Shown one piece after another: positions 1-7,710 of a DNA stretch of 64,000 nt. This DNA comes from Curtobacterium sp. MCLR17_007 (GTDB taxonomy: Bacteria > Actinomycetota > Actinomycetes > Actinomycetales > Microbacteriaceae). The stretch is taken from the NCBI RefSeq assembly GCF_003234655.2, contig NZ_CP126271.1, forward strand, positions 1,364,001 to 1,428,000. The letters are read 5' to 3'. The notes under the pieces were generated by a model that was not told the origin of the DNA, searched no databases, and worked only from the letters and a program-made list of their open reading frames with translations. Both the position numbers and the translations under genes were made by a program. Position 1 is the first letter of the stretch. Each line of letters opens with the position of its first letter.

Positions 1-744
1 CAGCAGCGGCCACAGCAGCGGGCTCGGGAAGTCGTCGAGGTGGATCCAGTCGCTCTCGCCGGGCAGTCCCGCCAGTGCGCCCGCGCGGTGCAGGGCCGCG
101 AGCTGCAGGAACCAGGCGTGCTGTTCGGCGCCGAGGCCGAGCCGGTTCATCGAGTAGGGGAGCGCGCCCCACGTCAGCTGCCCGCGCACCCAGTTGCCCG
201 CGTCGCTGCGGGTCACGGGGCGGACGCCGAGCCGCACGGACCGGGACGCCGTGGGGACCGCCCGACCGGTCGCGCGCGCCCTTGCCGCCATGCGCGCGGG
301 GACCGCGTCGCGGAGCTCGAACTGCAGGCCGAGCGGGGTGGTGCTCGGGACCGGACCGGGTGGCGGGGTGTCGCCGGCGAGGCGGGCGACCTCGTGCCTC
401 CAGTCCGCTGGTGGTGGTGGCGGCGCCGGCGCCTCGGACCGCGGTCCGGCGTGGGCCGCGACGGCTCGCGCGTTGATGGTGAGCAGTGCCGCGGCGACGT
501 GCTTGCACTCGCCGCCGATCGGGCAGGTGCAGCGGGAGCGCACCGGACGGACGAACTCGCCGCGCGCGACCGTGGTGTCGATGTGGACGTCGTACGGGAC
601 GTCGGACGATCCGGACACCGTGGCGGTGATGGTGCCGTCGTCGTGGACCGCTGCCTCTTCCACCAACCCCTGGCGGACGATGTCGCGTGCCCGGCCGAAG
701 GTCTGCGGCCCGACGAAGCGGATGACGTCGACGGCGTCGATCAT
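1..744 (-). CDS. SWIM zinc-finger protein, probable SNF2-family DEAD/DEAH helicase (N-terminal part)
   Basis: This frame is open without a stop from the ATG at 744 to the window edge, giving 248 codons that start MIDAVDVIRFVG. It shows a SWIM zinc-binding motif, C72-x-C74-x5-C80-x-H82 (CTCPIGGECKH), followed by a Pro/Ala-rich linker and a segment with LGLQFELR and GNWVRGQLTWG. That arrangement is what I recall from actinobacterial SNF2-like helicases of about 1,000 residues that begin with a SWIM domain. The helicase motor itself would lie beyond position 1, so the helicase call is inference from the N-terminus. The gene is divergent from the BLUF gene across a 111-bp intergenic region. A stand-alone SWIM protein is the alternative. 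Confidence 0.75.
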   Translation of the reverse strand, partial: MIDAVDVIRFVGPQTFGRARDIVRQGLVEEAAVHDDGTITATVSGSSDVPYDVHIDTTVARGEFVRPVRSRCTCPIGGECKHVAAALLTINARAVAAHAGPRSEAPAPPPPPADWRHEVARLAGDTPPPGPVPSTTPLGLQFELRDAVPARMAARARATGRAVPTASRSVRLGVRPVTRSDAGNWVRGQLTWGALPYSMNRLGLGAEQHAWFLQLAALHRAGALAGLPGESDWIHLDDFPSPLLWPLL

Positions 745-855
745 CGGGGCGGCTGGCACACGCCCATCGTGCCAGGCCCCACCGACCCCCGCGGACCGTT
801 CCCACCCGGACAGGGGCTGTCGCCCGCGGCCTGGGTCCGACAGGGTGGGGGGACC

Positions 856-1296
856 ATGCTGCAGTCACTGCTCTACATGAGCTCCGCGAAGGAACCGTTC
901 GACGACGACGCGCTCGAGGCCCTGCTCGAGCACGCGCGTTCCCGGAACACCGCAGACGGGTTGACCGGGCTGCTGGTGCACCGCGCCGGACGGTTCATGC
1001 AGCTGCTCGAGGGGCCGTACGACGCCGTGATGGCGACCTATGCCCGGATCCTCCAGGACGAGCGGCACGACGACGTCTCGCTGCTGGTCGAGGAGACGCT
1101 GCACACGCGGCGCTTCCCGGAGTGGTCGATGGCCTACGACCGATCGGAGCCGCAGGACGTGCCCGAGGGCTTCAGCGACTTCCTCGCCTCGGGGGACAGC
1201 AGCGCCGACCGCAGCAAGTCGCGCGAGCTGCTGCGCTGGTTCCGCAACCACCCGCTCGCGGACCCGACGGCTGCGGGCGGCAAGCACCGCCGCTAG
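856..1296 (+). CDS. BLUF-domain blue-light photoreceptor
   Basis: A 146-residue protein that is almost entirely one BLUF (blue light using FAD) domain. Against AppA numbering (offset 14), all signature residues are present: Tyr7 (Y21), Asn31 (N45), Gln49 (Q63), Trp90 (W104) and Met92 (M106), within LLYMSS, GLTGLLV, FMQLLEG and WSMAY. It should therefore bind FAD and photocycle. No output domain is fused, so it belongs to the short BLUF type that signals through a separate partner, which is not identifiable here. The ATG at 856 follows a G-rich ribosome-binding stretch. The longer upstream frame is non-coding read-through. The stop TAG overlaps the stop of the convergent permease gene in the shared tetramer CTAG at 1293-1296. 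Confidence 0.93.
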   Translation: MLQSLLYMSSAKEPFDDDALEALLEHARSRNTADGLTGLLVHRAGRFMQLLEGPYDAVMATYARILQDERHDDVSLLVEETLHTRRFPEWSMAYDRSEPQDVPEGFSDFLASGDSSADRSKSRELLRWFRNHPLADPTAAGGKHRR

Positions 1297-2708
1297 CGCT
1301 GCTGCTCGACCGCCAGCTTGCTGTGCTTCCGCGAGTAGCCGAAGTACACGCCGAGCCCGATGGCGAACCACACCGCGAAGCGCACCCACGTCTCCCACTG
1401 CAGGAACGTGACGAGCCAGAGCGACGCGATCACGCCGACGATCGGCACGATCGGCATGAGGGGGAGCTTGAACTGCCGGGGCAGGTCCGGCTGGGTGTAG
1501 CGCAGCACGATGACCGCGGTGCACACGACGACGAACGCCAGCAGGATGCCGATGTTCGTCAGCTCCGCGACCACGCCGATCGGCAACACGCCCGCCAGGA
1601 CCGCCGACGCGATGCCGAGGATCCAGGTCACCCGGGTCGGCACGTGGCGCTTCGGATCGGTCTTCGCGAACCACTTCGGCATCAGGCCGTCGCGGCTCAT
1701 CGAGAACCACACCCGCGAGGCGCCCAGCATGAACGTCACGAGCACGGTCACGATGCCGACGATGGCCCCGATCGCGATGACGTTCGCCACCCCGCCGAGC
1801 CCGACCGACGCGAACGCCGACGAGAAGCCCGAGGCCGGGTCGATGTCGGTGTACTTCTGCATGCCCGTCAGGACGATGGTCGCCAGGACGTAGAGCACCA
1901 TCGAGATCGCCAGGGACAGCAGGATCGCCTTCGGCATGTGCTTGCGCGCGTCGACGGACTCCTCGGCCGCGGTCGACATCGCGTCGTAGCCGAACACCGC
2001 GAAGAACACCGTCGCCGCACCGGTCATCACGCCGCCGAAGCCGAAGGGGAAGTACGGGTCGTAGTTGGCGCTGTTGATGTGGAACACGCCGAGCACGACG
2101 ATCAGCACCACGAGGGCGACCTTGATGCCGACGGCGACGAACTCGAACCGGGCAGCGCTCCGGATGCCGCGGGTCAGCACGAACGCGGTGAGCAGGCAGA
2201 GCAGGATCGCGAACACGTCGAGCACGTGCCCGTCGCCCGTGCCGGGTGCGCCGAGCATCCAGGCGGGCAGGTCGATGCCGAACTGCCCGACCAGGAACCC
2301 GACGTAGCCGGAGATGCCGATCGCGACCACGGCCACGATCGCGGTGTACTCGAGCAGCAGGTCCCAGCCGATGAACCACCCGACGATCTCGCCCAGGACC
2401 GCGTAGCCGTACGTGTACGCACTGCCCGCCTTCGGGATCAGTCCGGCGAACTCCGCGTACGACAGCGCGGCGGCGGCGCTCGCGACCCCGGCGACCAGGA
2501 ACGAGATGAGCACGGCGGGTCCGGCGACGCCGTGGGCGACCGTGCCGGCCAGGGTGAAGATGCCCGCGCCGATGATGCCGCCGATGCCGATCGCGGTGAG
2601 CTGCCACAGCCCGAGGTGCCGTTTCAGGCCGCCCTCGCCCCCGGTGTCGTCGTCGATCTCCTCGATCGGCTTGCGGCGGAACAGGGTCGGTCGCGGCGTC
2701 GTTGCCAT
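1293..2708 (-). CDS. APC-family amino-acid permease (cationic amino-acid transporter type)
   Basis: A 471-residue integral membrane protein of the APC superfamily. After a charged N-terminus (MATTPRPTLFRRKPIEEIDDD) comes the family signature GIGGIIGAGIFTLAG in TM1 at about residues 40-55. Long hydrophobic segments consistent with 12 or more helices follow, including the ESVDARKHMPKAI loop typical of CAT/YfnA-like transporters. It probably imports or exchanges amino acids at the cytoplasmic membrane, but the substrate cannot be read from sequence. The start was set at ATG 2708 because the frame upstream of it lacks protein-like composition. It is convergent with the BLUF gene, sharing the CTAG stop overlap. 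Confidence 0.92.
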   Translation of the reverse strand: MATTPRPTLFRRKPIEEIDDDTGGEGGLKRHLGLWQLTAIGIGGIIGAGIFTLAGTVAHGVAGPAVLISFLVAGVASAAAALSYAEFAGLIPKAGSAYTYGYAVLGEIVGWFIGWDLLLEYTAIVAVVAIGISGYVGFLVGQFGIDLPAWMLGAPGTGDGHVLDVFAILLCLLTAFVLTRGIRSAARFEFVAVGIKVALVVLIVVLGVFHINSANYDPYFPFGFGGVMTGAATVFFAVFGYDAMSTAAEESVDARKHMPKAILLSLAISMVLYVLATIVLTGMQKYTDIDPASGFSSAFASVGLGGVANVIAIGAIVGIVTVLVTFMLGASRVWFSMSRDGLMPKWFAKTDPKRHVPTRVTWILGIASAVLAGVLPIGVVAELTNIGILLAFVVVCTAVIVLRYTQPDLPRQFKLPLMPIVPIVGVIASLWLVTFLQWETWVRFAVWFAIGLGVYFGYSRKHSKLAVEQQR

Positions 2709-2770
2709 GCGCCCACTCTGCACCCTGTGCGCGCGGTGTGTGCGGCCGTTGCCGCTGCACGGGGCGGACT

Positions 2771-2833
2771 GGAGGCCCGGTGCCGGGCCGCCACGGGCCT
2801 CCCGTCCGTCAGGGGCCACGGGCCTCCGGTCCG
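2771..2833. repeat. GGAGGC-type hairpin plus 25-bp repeat of a gene 3' end
   Basis: Reading on the minus strand after the stop at 2834, the segment CCTGA-CGGACCGGAGGCCCGTGG is repeated. One full 25-bp unit (2809-2833) includes a second stop codon, and a second, stop-less partial unit lies at 2791-2808. GGAGGCCCG at 2771-2779 and CGGGCCTCC at 2794-2802 can form a 9-bp hairpin. This hairpin resembles the palindromes at 31969, 53204 and 61042. Confidence 0.7.
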
Positions 2834-3166
2834 TCAGGGGGTCGCGTAGGGCGACCAGAACGGCGGCGGCACGGCGCCCCCGCTCAGCACGTAGACCAGT
2901 TGGTACGCCATGGCGACGAACGCGATCCCGATGATGACGATGCCCGCCCAGGCCCACCAGCGGGCCGCGCGGCGACGACCGCCGATCGCGATCGCCCGCC
3001 AGCCGCTCAGCAGCCCGACGACACCGAAGAACCCGCCGAGCGCCACGTGCTGGGCGAGCTGCTCCGCCGGGATCACCAGGCCGAGGTACAGCGCGATGCA
3101 GCCGAGCACCACCGCGACGGACGCGGGAGCCGCCGGGGGTTCGTGGTCACGGGTCCGTGCGGCCAT
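2834..3166 (-). CDS. Small membrane protein of unknown function
   Basis: A 110-residue protein with three or four predicted hydrophobic segments: VAVVLGCIALYLGLVIP, ALGGFFGVVGLLSGW, and WWAWAGIVIIGIAFVAMAYQLVYVL. A short basic loop (GGRRRAAR) lies between them. The composition looks like a genuine small membrane protein, with G/C third positions and aromatic residues at helix ends. I do not recognise a family with certainty. It is divergent from the DoxX-like gene at 3272. Its stop is followed immediately by a 25-bp tandem unit that repeats the stop context. Confidence 0.7.
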   Translation of the reverse strand: MAARTRDHEPPAAPASVAVVLGCIALYLGLVIPAEQLAQHVALGGFFGVVGLLSGWRAIAIGGRRRAARWWAWAGIVIIGIAFVAMAYQLVYVLSGGAVPPPFWSPYATP

Positions 3167-3271
3167 GCCCCGAACCTACCGACGCGCTGTGATGTCCGGC
3201 AGACGCCGGTTCAGGGGGCAACGTGGTCGGGGCCTCGTGCGAGCCGCGCGCTCGCCGGGCATGCTGGGTGC

Positions 3272-3661
3272 ATGCGTTCGTTCGTCCGTGTCCTGCTCGG
3301 GCTCGCGCTGGTCTTCGCCGGCACCAGCCACCTCACCTTCGCGCGGAAGGACTTCCAGGCCCAGGTGCCGGAGTTCGTGCCGCTCGACACCGACGCGACC
3401 GTGCTGGCGTCCGGGGTCGCCGAGATCGGTCTCGGGTCAGCACTGCTGTTCGCCGGTCGTCGGCGTCGTCGGCTCGTCGGGAACGTCGCGGCCTGGTTCT
3501 TCGTCGCCGTGTTCCCGGGCAACCTGTCGCAGTGGGTGAACCGCCGGAGTGCGTTCGGCCTGGACACGGACGCCAAGCGCATCGGTCGTCTGTTCGGACA
3601 GCCGCTCCTGATCGCCGCGTCGCTGTGGTCCACGCGCGGCGGGACGCGCCGGCGCTCCTGA
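3272..3661 (+). CDS. DoxX-like small membrane protein
   Basis: A 129-residue membrane protein. An N-terminal helix (VRVLLGLALVFAGTSHLTF) is followed by a soluble loop (QAQVPEFVPLDTDATV), then a second helix with GVAEIGLGSALLFAGRRRRR, a third (VAAWFFVAVFPGNLSQW) and a fourth near the C-terminus. The pattern of a helix ending in G-x-x-H and then a P-x-F/W-x-P loop is that of DoxX/YphA-like membrane proteins, several of which are linked to redox stress. The start was set at ATG 3272, where the TM1 context begins. The stop TGA overlaps the ATG of the next gene by one base (TGATG), so the two are probably translationally coupled. Confidence 0.7.
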   Translation: MRSFVRVLLGLALVFAGTSHLTFARKDFQAQVPEFVPLDTDATVLASGVAEIGLGSALLFAGRRRRRLVGNVAAWFFVAVFPGNLSQWVNRRSAFGLDTDAKRIGRLFGQPLLIAASLWSTRGGTRRRS

Positions 3662-4083
3662 TGTCCGCGCCGGTGACGCCGTCCGAGCGTCCCGCGACCG
3701 ACCGCACGGGTCCTGGTCGCCGGGCCCGTCACCCCGTGGTCGGCGGCCGTCGCGTCGCGGACCTGGTCGCCACCATCGTCCTGCTCGCCATCGACGCGGG
3801 TGTCGCGCTCGTCGCGGGGTGGGGGATCGTGTTCCTCTCGCTCGGCTTCGGGTCGTGCACCGCGCCGGGCAACCGGTGTGACGAGACCCTCGGAGGAGTC
3901 GTCGTGTACGCGGGGCCGGTGCTCGTGGCGCTGGTGCTGGCGCTCACCGTCGTCTTCTCCGTGCTGCGACTGACGCGACGCCGGCTGGCCTGGCCGGTCG
4001 CGGTGACCGGGTTGGTGGCCGTGGTGGTGGTGTTCTTCGGTGCCCTGCTGCTGGTGGACAGCGCAGTCACGCACGGGATCTGA
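3661..4083 (+). CDS. Uncharacterised membrane protein
   Basis: A 140-residue protein with a polar, Arg/Pro-rich N-terminus of about 30 residues and then three hydrophobic stretches: LVATIVLLAIDAGVALVAGWG, VVYAGPVLVALVLALTVVFSVL and WPVAVTGLVAVVVVFFGALLL. The loop between the first two contains two cysteines (SCTAPGNRCDE) that would face the exterior if the N-terminus is cytoplasmic, so a disulfide is possible. The ATG overlaps the preceding stop, which suggests one operon with the DoxX-like gene. It resembles DUF6264-type Microbacteriaceae proteins, but I am not sure of that assignment. Confidence 0.65.
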   Translation: MSAPVTPSERPATDRTGPGRRARHPVVGGRRVADLVATIVLLAIDAGVALVAGWGIVFLSLGFGSCTAPGNRCDETLGGVVVYAGPVLVALVLALTVVFSVLRLTRRRLAWPVAVTGLVAVVVVFFGALLLVDSAVTHGI

Positions 4084-4187
4084 GCGGGACCGCGGATCTT
4101 CCTCCACAACTAGGCCGTGCGGTCTCGTCGTCCACAGTTGCGGGCTCGTGGGGCCTGTCGGTGGCCGGTCTCGGCGAGCCTGGAGCC

Positions 4188-4625
4188 ATGCCAGACACCG
4201 ATGTGCTCGACCGACTCGAGCGAACAGCAGTCCGTACCGATGACGACGTCGTGGACCTCGTCGTCGCCCTCCTCGAACGCCCCGTGCGCCGGCAGTGCTG
4301 GGTGCTCTTCCTCGCACCCCGCGGCGTGCCCATCCAGCTCGTGGTGCCGATCGCCGACCTGCCGTACCAACCCGACGACCACGTCGACGACTTCGGTGCG
4401 CTGGTCGCCGACCTCGTCGAGCAGGTCGACGCCGCCGACGTCGTGCTCGCGTGGGAACGGCCGGGTACACGCGGACTCAGCCCGGTGGACTGGGAGTGGG
4501 TGGACGCCATGGCGTGCGTGCTCGACGAGCACCACGTGCGTCTGCGTGGGCAGGTCGTCGTGCACGACGGGGGAGCGTCGATGGTCGAACTCGACGACGA
4601 CGAGGTGACCGCCGCGGCGGCGTGA
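4188..4625 (+). CDS. Conserved hypothetical acidic protein
   Basis: A 145-residue soluble, strongly acidic protein starting MPDTDVLDRLERTAVRTDDDVVDLVVALLE. It has an alternating strand/helix pattern (QCWVLFLAPRGVPIQLVVPIADLP, then ADVVLAWERPG, then ACVLDEHHVRLRGQVVVHDGG). No catalytic motif is evident. The pattern would fit a small alpha/beta fold like those of DUFs sitting beside cell-wall or repair genes, but I cannot name the family. ATG 4188 was preferred over 4161 because the first nine codons of the longer frame look like leader sequence. Confidence 0.6.
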   Translation: MPDTDVLDRLERTAVRTDDDVVDLVVALLERPVRRQCWVLFLAPRGVPIQLVVPIADLPYQPDDHVDDFGALVADLVEQVDAADVVLAWERPGTRGLSPVDWEWVDAMACVLDEHHVRLRGQVVVHDGGASMVELDDDEVTAAAA

Positions 4626-4685
4626 CGCGTCGACGGCCGTTGTTTCGCGTCGGTGCGGCGTGGGCCGCAGTGACGTGCGCCGGGG

Positions 4686-5306
4686 TCAGCCCTGTGGGGC
4701 GGTGTCCGGCACGTCCTGGCCGGTCAGGCCCTCGACCACGGCCTTCGCCGCTGGCCAGGACTTCGTGTAGTGCTCCGGGTCGGCGTTCACCTGCACGGCG
4801 TGCGCCATCTGCGTCGGGGTCATGGTCTTCCACCCGGGGACCTTCACGAGCTTCGCGTAGAACATCGACGCTGCCGTGTACGGGTCCATCCGCTGCTCGT
4901 ACGTGCCCCACGCCCCGTTGTCCCGCTGCTGGAACAGTCCCCGGCTGTCGGGGCCGACCGCGTCACCGTGGTCCAGGTTCTGCAGCCCGGACTCGCCGAT
5001 CGCGGTCATCACCCCGACGGCCTGCGTGTGCGGGCCGATGCCGAGGGACTGCGCGGCCTCGATGACGTACGCGGCGTTCACCAGCCGGTCCTGGCAGTAG
5101 CCGGCGACCGGCCCCGCGGGGACGACGATCCCGCCGATGGTCTTCGACGCGGCCGCCGGGCACGTGACGGCCTGCGGGGACGACACCGAGCCGGCCACGC
5201 CGGACAGTGAGTGGACCGCCATGACGACCAGCACGACCACGCCGATGCCGACGGCCACGATCCCGGCGCCGAACACGGACGCCAGCGTGATGCCGACACG
5301 GTGCAT
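4686..5306 (-). CDS. Exported lysozyme-like / phage-tail-lysozyme-type protein
   Basis: A 206-residue protein with an N-terminal membrane anchor or signal (about residues 5-35). A lysozyme-like region follows: VGVMTAIGESGLQNLDHGD, then DSRGLFQQRDNGAWGTYEQRMDPYTAASMFYAKL and VPGW. The Glu in IGESGL and the SRGLFQQR segment match the catalytic and substrate-binding elements of the lysozyme-like superfamily proteins common in actinobacteria and their conjugative or phage elements. It should act outside the membrane on peptidoglycan. GGAAGGA lies upstream of ATG 5306. The promoter region beyond it carries a 26-27-bp direct repeat (5338-5390). Confidence 0.8.
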   Translation of the reverse strand: MHRVGITLASVFGAGIVAVGIGVVVLVVMAVHSLSGVAGSVSSPQAVTCPAAASKTIGGIVVPAGPVAGYCQDRLVNAAYVIEAAQSLGIGPHTQAVGVMTAIGESGLQNLDHGDAVGPDSRGLFQQRDNGAWGTYEQRMDPYTAASMFYAKLVKVPGWKTMTPTQMAHAVQVNADPEHYTKSWPAAKAVVEGLTGQDVPDTAPQG

Positions 5307-5337
5307 GCTCGGGTCCTTCCGTCCGGGTCCGGTGCCG

Positions 5338-5390
5338 GGGGTGCCGGATGTCGGTCCGGGTCCCGGGGTGCCGGATCTCGGTCCGGGCGC
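5338..5390. repeat. Two-copy 26-27-bp direct repeat upstream of the lysozyme-like gene
   Basis: GGTGCCGGATGTCGGTCCGG and GGTGCCGGATCTCGGTCCGG occur head to tail and differ at one central position (G/C). They lie just upstream of the minus-strand gene at 5306, where an operator or promoter would be expected. The role is unproven; a simple tandem duplication is equally possible. Confidence 0.55.
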
Positions 5391-5476
5391 CAGGACGAGG
5401 GTACGAGGGCGGCCTGGGAACGGCCGCCCTCGACATGCCCCGCGTTCAGGTGCGCTCTGGTCCGAGTGGGCGCCGG

Positions 5477-5538
5477 TCAGCTGCGCGGCGGCCGGGGTGT
5501 GCCCCGGTCAACTGCGCTGCAGCCGGGGTGTGCCCGCG
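5477..5538. repeat. Tandem 31-bp copies of the permease gene 3' end
   Basis: Two 31-bp units (5477-5507 and 5508-5538) abut the stop codon at 5539-5541. Read on the minus strand, each ends in GCGCAGYTGA, which is the last codons and stop of the permease gene, preceded by GGGCACACCCCGGC. The 31-bp period shifts the repeated stop codon by one frame per copy. See the findings on 3'-end iteration. Confidence 0.85.
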
Positions 5539-6996
5539 TCAGCTGCGCTCGGCCGGCTCGTCGTCGCGGTGGACGACCTGCGTCGGTTCGGTCACCAGTC
5601 CGGTCGGCGCCTTGTCCGTGTGCTTGCGGCCGTGGGTGAACCAGGTCACGATCCACAGCAGCACGCCCAGCGCCAGCAGGGCACCCGCGATCTGGTACTG
5701 CTCGACCGCGCGACCGGACGAGAACGGCAGCACGAGCCACAGGCAGGTGACGACGCCGATCACGGGGATCACGACACCGGCTCGGAAGTGCTTGTGACCG
5801 ACCTTGTCGCGCCGCAGCACCAACACCGACAGGTTGACGACGGCGAACACGGACAGCAGCAACAGCGACGTGGTCCCGCCGAGCACGACCACGATGGGGG
5901 AGTCCGGGCTGAGCGACACCCAGCCGATCAAGGCCAGGGAGATCACCGTGGTGAAGACGATCGCGGTGGACGGGGTGCGGCGGGTCTGCGACACCTTCGA
6001 CAGGAACCCGGGCAGGACACCCTGCTTGCTCATGCCGTACAGCAGGCGCGACGCCATCATCATGTTGATCAGCGCGGTGTTGGCGACGGCGAACATCGAG
6101 ATGAAGGGCAGCAGGTTGCCGATCGGGAAGTCCGGCGCGGCGGTCTGCACGACGGTGACCAGCGGCGTCTCGTTGCCCGCGAGCTCACCGATCGGCACGA
6201 CGGCGACGGCGCAGATGGACACAAGCACGTAGATGACGGCGGTGATGCCGAGGCCCGTGAGCATCACCTTGGGGAAGATCCGCGACGGGTCCTTGGTCTC
6301 CTCGGCCATGTTCACCGAGTCCTCGAAGCCGACCATCGCGAAGAACGCCAGCGAGGTCGCCGTCGAGATCGACAGCAGCAGGCTCTTGTCCTCCGGGGTC
6401 TCGAACATGACCACGCGCGAGAAGTCCGCGTTGCCGCCCGCGATCGCCCAGAACCCGATGAGGATCACCATCACCAGACCGCTCAGCTCGACGAGGGTCA
6501 GGACGACGTTGGTCTTGACGCTCTCGCTGACGCCTCGGAAGTTCACCGCCATCACGGCGAGCATGAACCCCATCGCGATGAGCATCACCACGCCGTTCGG
6601 AAGCTCGAGGCCGAAGCCGACCCCGAGGTTCGCCGCGAACGCCCGCGACGCCGTCGACGCCGAGGTGATCCCCGAGCACATCACGATGAACGTGACGATG
6701 AAGGTGACGAAGTGGATGCCGAACGCCTTGTGGACGTAGAGCGCGGCACCGGCGGTCTGCGGGTACTTCGTGACGAGCTCCAGGTACGAGAACGCCGTCA
6801 ACAGCGCGACCGCGAACGCGATGAGGAACGGGAGCCATGCCGCCCCACCGACCTCCGCCGCGACCTGCCCCGTCAGGGCGTAGACACCCGTGCCGAGGAT
6901 GTCCCCGATGATGAACAACAGCAGGAGCTTGGGTCCGAGGACACGGCGCAGTTCGGGCTGCTCCGTGGTCGGGCGCTCGGTGTTGGTTGTGGCCAT
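5539..6996 (-). CDS. APC-family amino-acid permease
   Basis: A 485-residue multi-spanning transporter. A polar N-terminus (MATTNTERPTTEQPELRRVLG) leads into TM1 with FIIGDILGTGVYALTG, the APC G-x-G helix break. The protein then has about 12 hydrophobic segments, the conserved MVGFEDSVNMAEETKDPSRIFP loop and a hydrophilic C-terminus (HRDDEPAERS). The glutamates in the E-E-T-K-D-P-S motif are typical of amino-acid/polyamine/organocation carriers. It is only distantly similar to the permease at 1293-2708, so this is not a recent duplication. ATG 6996 was chosen over a slightly longer frame because MATT repeats the start seen in the other permease. Confidence 0.92.
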   Translation of the reverse strand: MATTNTERPTTEQPELRRVLGPKLLLLFIIGDILGTGVYALTGQVAAEVGGAAWLPFLIAFAVALLTAFSYLELVTKYPQTAGAALYVHKAFGIHFVTFIVTFIVMCSGITSASTASRAFAANLGVGFGLELPNGVVMLIAMGFMLAVMAVNFRGVSESVKTNVVLTLVELSGLVMVILIGFWAIAGGNADFSRVVMFETPEDKSLLLSISTATSLAFFAMVGFEDSVNMAEETKDPSRIFPKVMLTGLGITAVIYVLVSICAVAVVPIGELAGNETPLVTVVQTAAPDFPIGNLLPFISMFAVANTALINMMMASRLLYGMSKQGVLPGFLSKVSQTRRTPSTAIVFTTVISLALIGWVSLSPDSPIVVVLGGTTSLLLLSVFAVVNLSVLVLRRDKVGHKHFRAGVVIPVIGVVTCLWLVLPFSSGRAVEQYQIAGALLALGVLLWIVTWFTHGRKHTDKAPTGLVTEPTQVVHRDDEPAERS

Positions 6997-7122
6997 GCAC
7001 CACACTGTTGCGCCTGCACGCTTCCCTGTCCAGTCTCACAGAGTTCTCGCCGATCATCGCAACACGTCCGTGTCCTGCCGGAAACCGGACGCCTCCAGCA
7101 CGGCGCCGCTAGCATCCGCTGC

Positions 7123-7551
7123 ATGGACGACGAGTCGAACACCACCGAGGAACCGATCGAGTTCGCCGACTTCAACGCGAAGCTGCTCGTGCTCGACGTG
7201 CTCTGCTACGACCTCGACGTGCTCGAGCCGTACGACGCGGACAGTGCCGACGAGTCGGACGAGGACATCGACGTCGAGGGGCAGGACGACCGGGCGCGCG
7301 AGTACTACGACGACCTCGACCTGCTGCCCTCGCACCTGTCACTGGTGACCGAGCTCACCGTCGACTCCGACCTGCAGGTCCTGCAGGACGTGCACCCCGG
7401 CTGGGAGGGCACCGACGACCGCTTCGACCCGCAGAACTGGGACGACGTCCTCGAACTGCCGGCACTGCGGACGGTCTACGTCGCCACACGGCTGCCGGCG
7501 CACGTCGCCGAGGCCCTCGCGGCGAAGGGCGTCGACGTCCAGTCCGCCTGA
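7123..7551 (+). CDS. Conserved hypothetical acidic protein (possibly DUF6892-like)
   Basis: A 142-residue protein with an extremely acidic middle (DADSADESDEDIDVEGQDD). The N-terminal block EFADFNAKLLVLDVLCYDLDVLEP resembles the start of DUF6892-type proteins (F-x-DFN-x-KL-x-VLD), and the assignment is tentative. The C-terminal half alternates hydrophobic strands (LRTVYVATRLPAHVAEALAAKGVDV). No catalytic residues stand out. It is divergent from the permease at 6996 across about 126 bp. Confidence 0.62.
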   Translation: MDDESNTTEEPIEFADFNAKLLVLDVLCYDLDVLEPYDADSADESDEDIDVEGQDDRAREYYDDLDLLPSHLSLVTELTVDSDLQVLQDVHPGWEGTDDRFDPQNWDDVLELPALRTVYVATRLPAHVAEALAAKGVDVQSA

Positions 7552-7556
7552 CCCCG

Positions 7557-7657
7557 GCGCCGCCGTGCACTCGCGGCGCCGCCGCGCACTCGAGACGCCG
7601 CCCCGGAAGGCGGCGTCTCGCTGGAAGCGCGGCGTCTCGCTGGAAGCGCGGCGTCTC
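7557..7657. terminator. Hairpin terminator with flanking tandem repeats
   Basis: A 12-bp perfect stem lies at 7591-7602 and 7609-7620 (CGAGACGCCGCC, 6-nt loop CCGGAA). It is preceded by two near-identical 19-bp units (GGCGCCGCCGTGCACTCG and variant, from 7557) and followed by two identical 19-bp units GCTGGAAGCGCGGCGTCTC (7620-7638 and 7639-7657). The second set repeats the right arm of the stem, giving three alternative pairing partners for one left arm. It lies at the convergent junction of the genes ending at 7551 and 7711. Confidence 0.7.
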
Positions 7658-7710
7658 GTCTGACCCGCGGCGCCTCGCCTGACCCCGGCGCGGCGAGGTG
7701 GGGCGCCCCC

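Noticed and set aside
4104-4142. Replication-origin-like DnaA boxes (TCCACAA, TCCACAG)
   Set aside because: Only two degenerate sites are present, with no AT-rich region and no dnaA or dnaN nearby.
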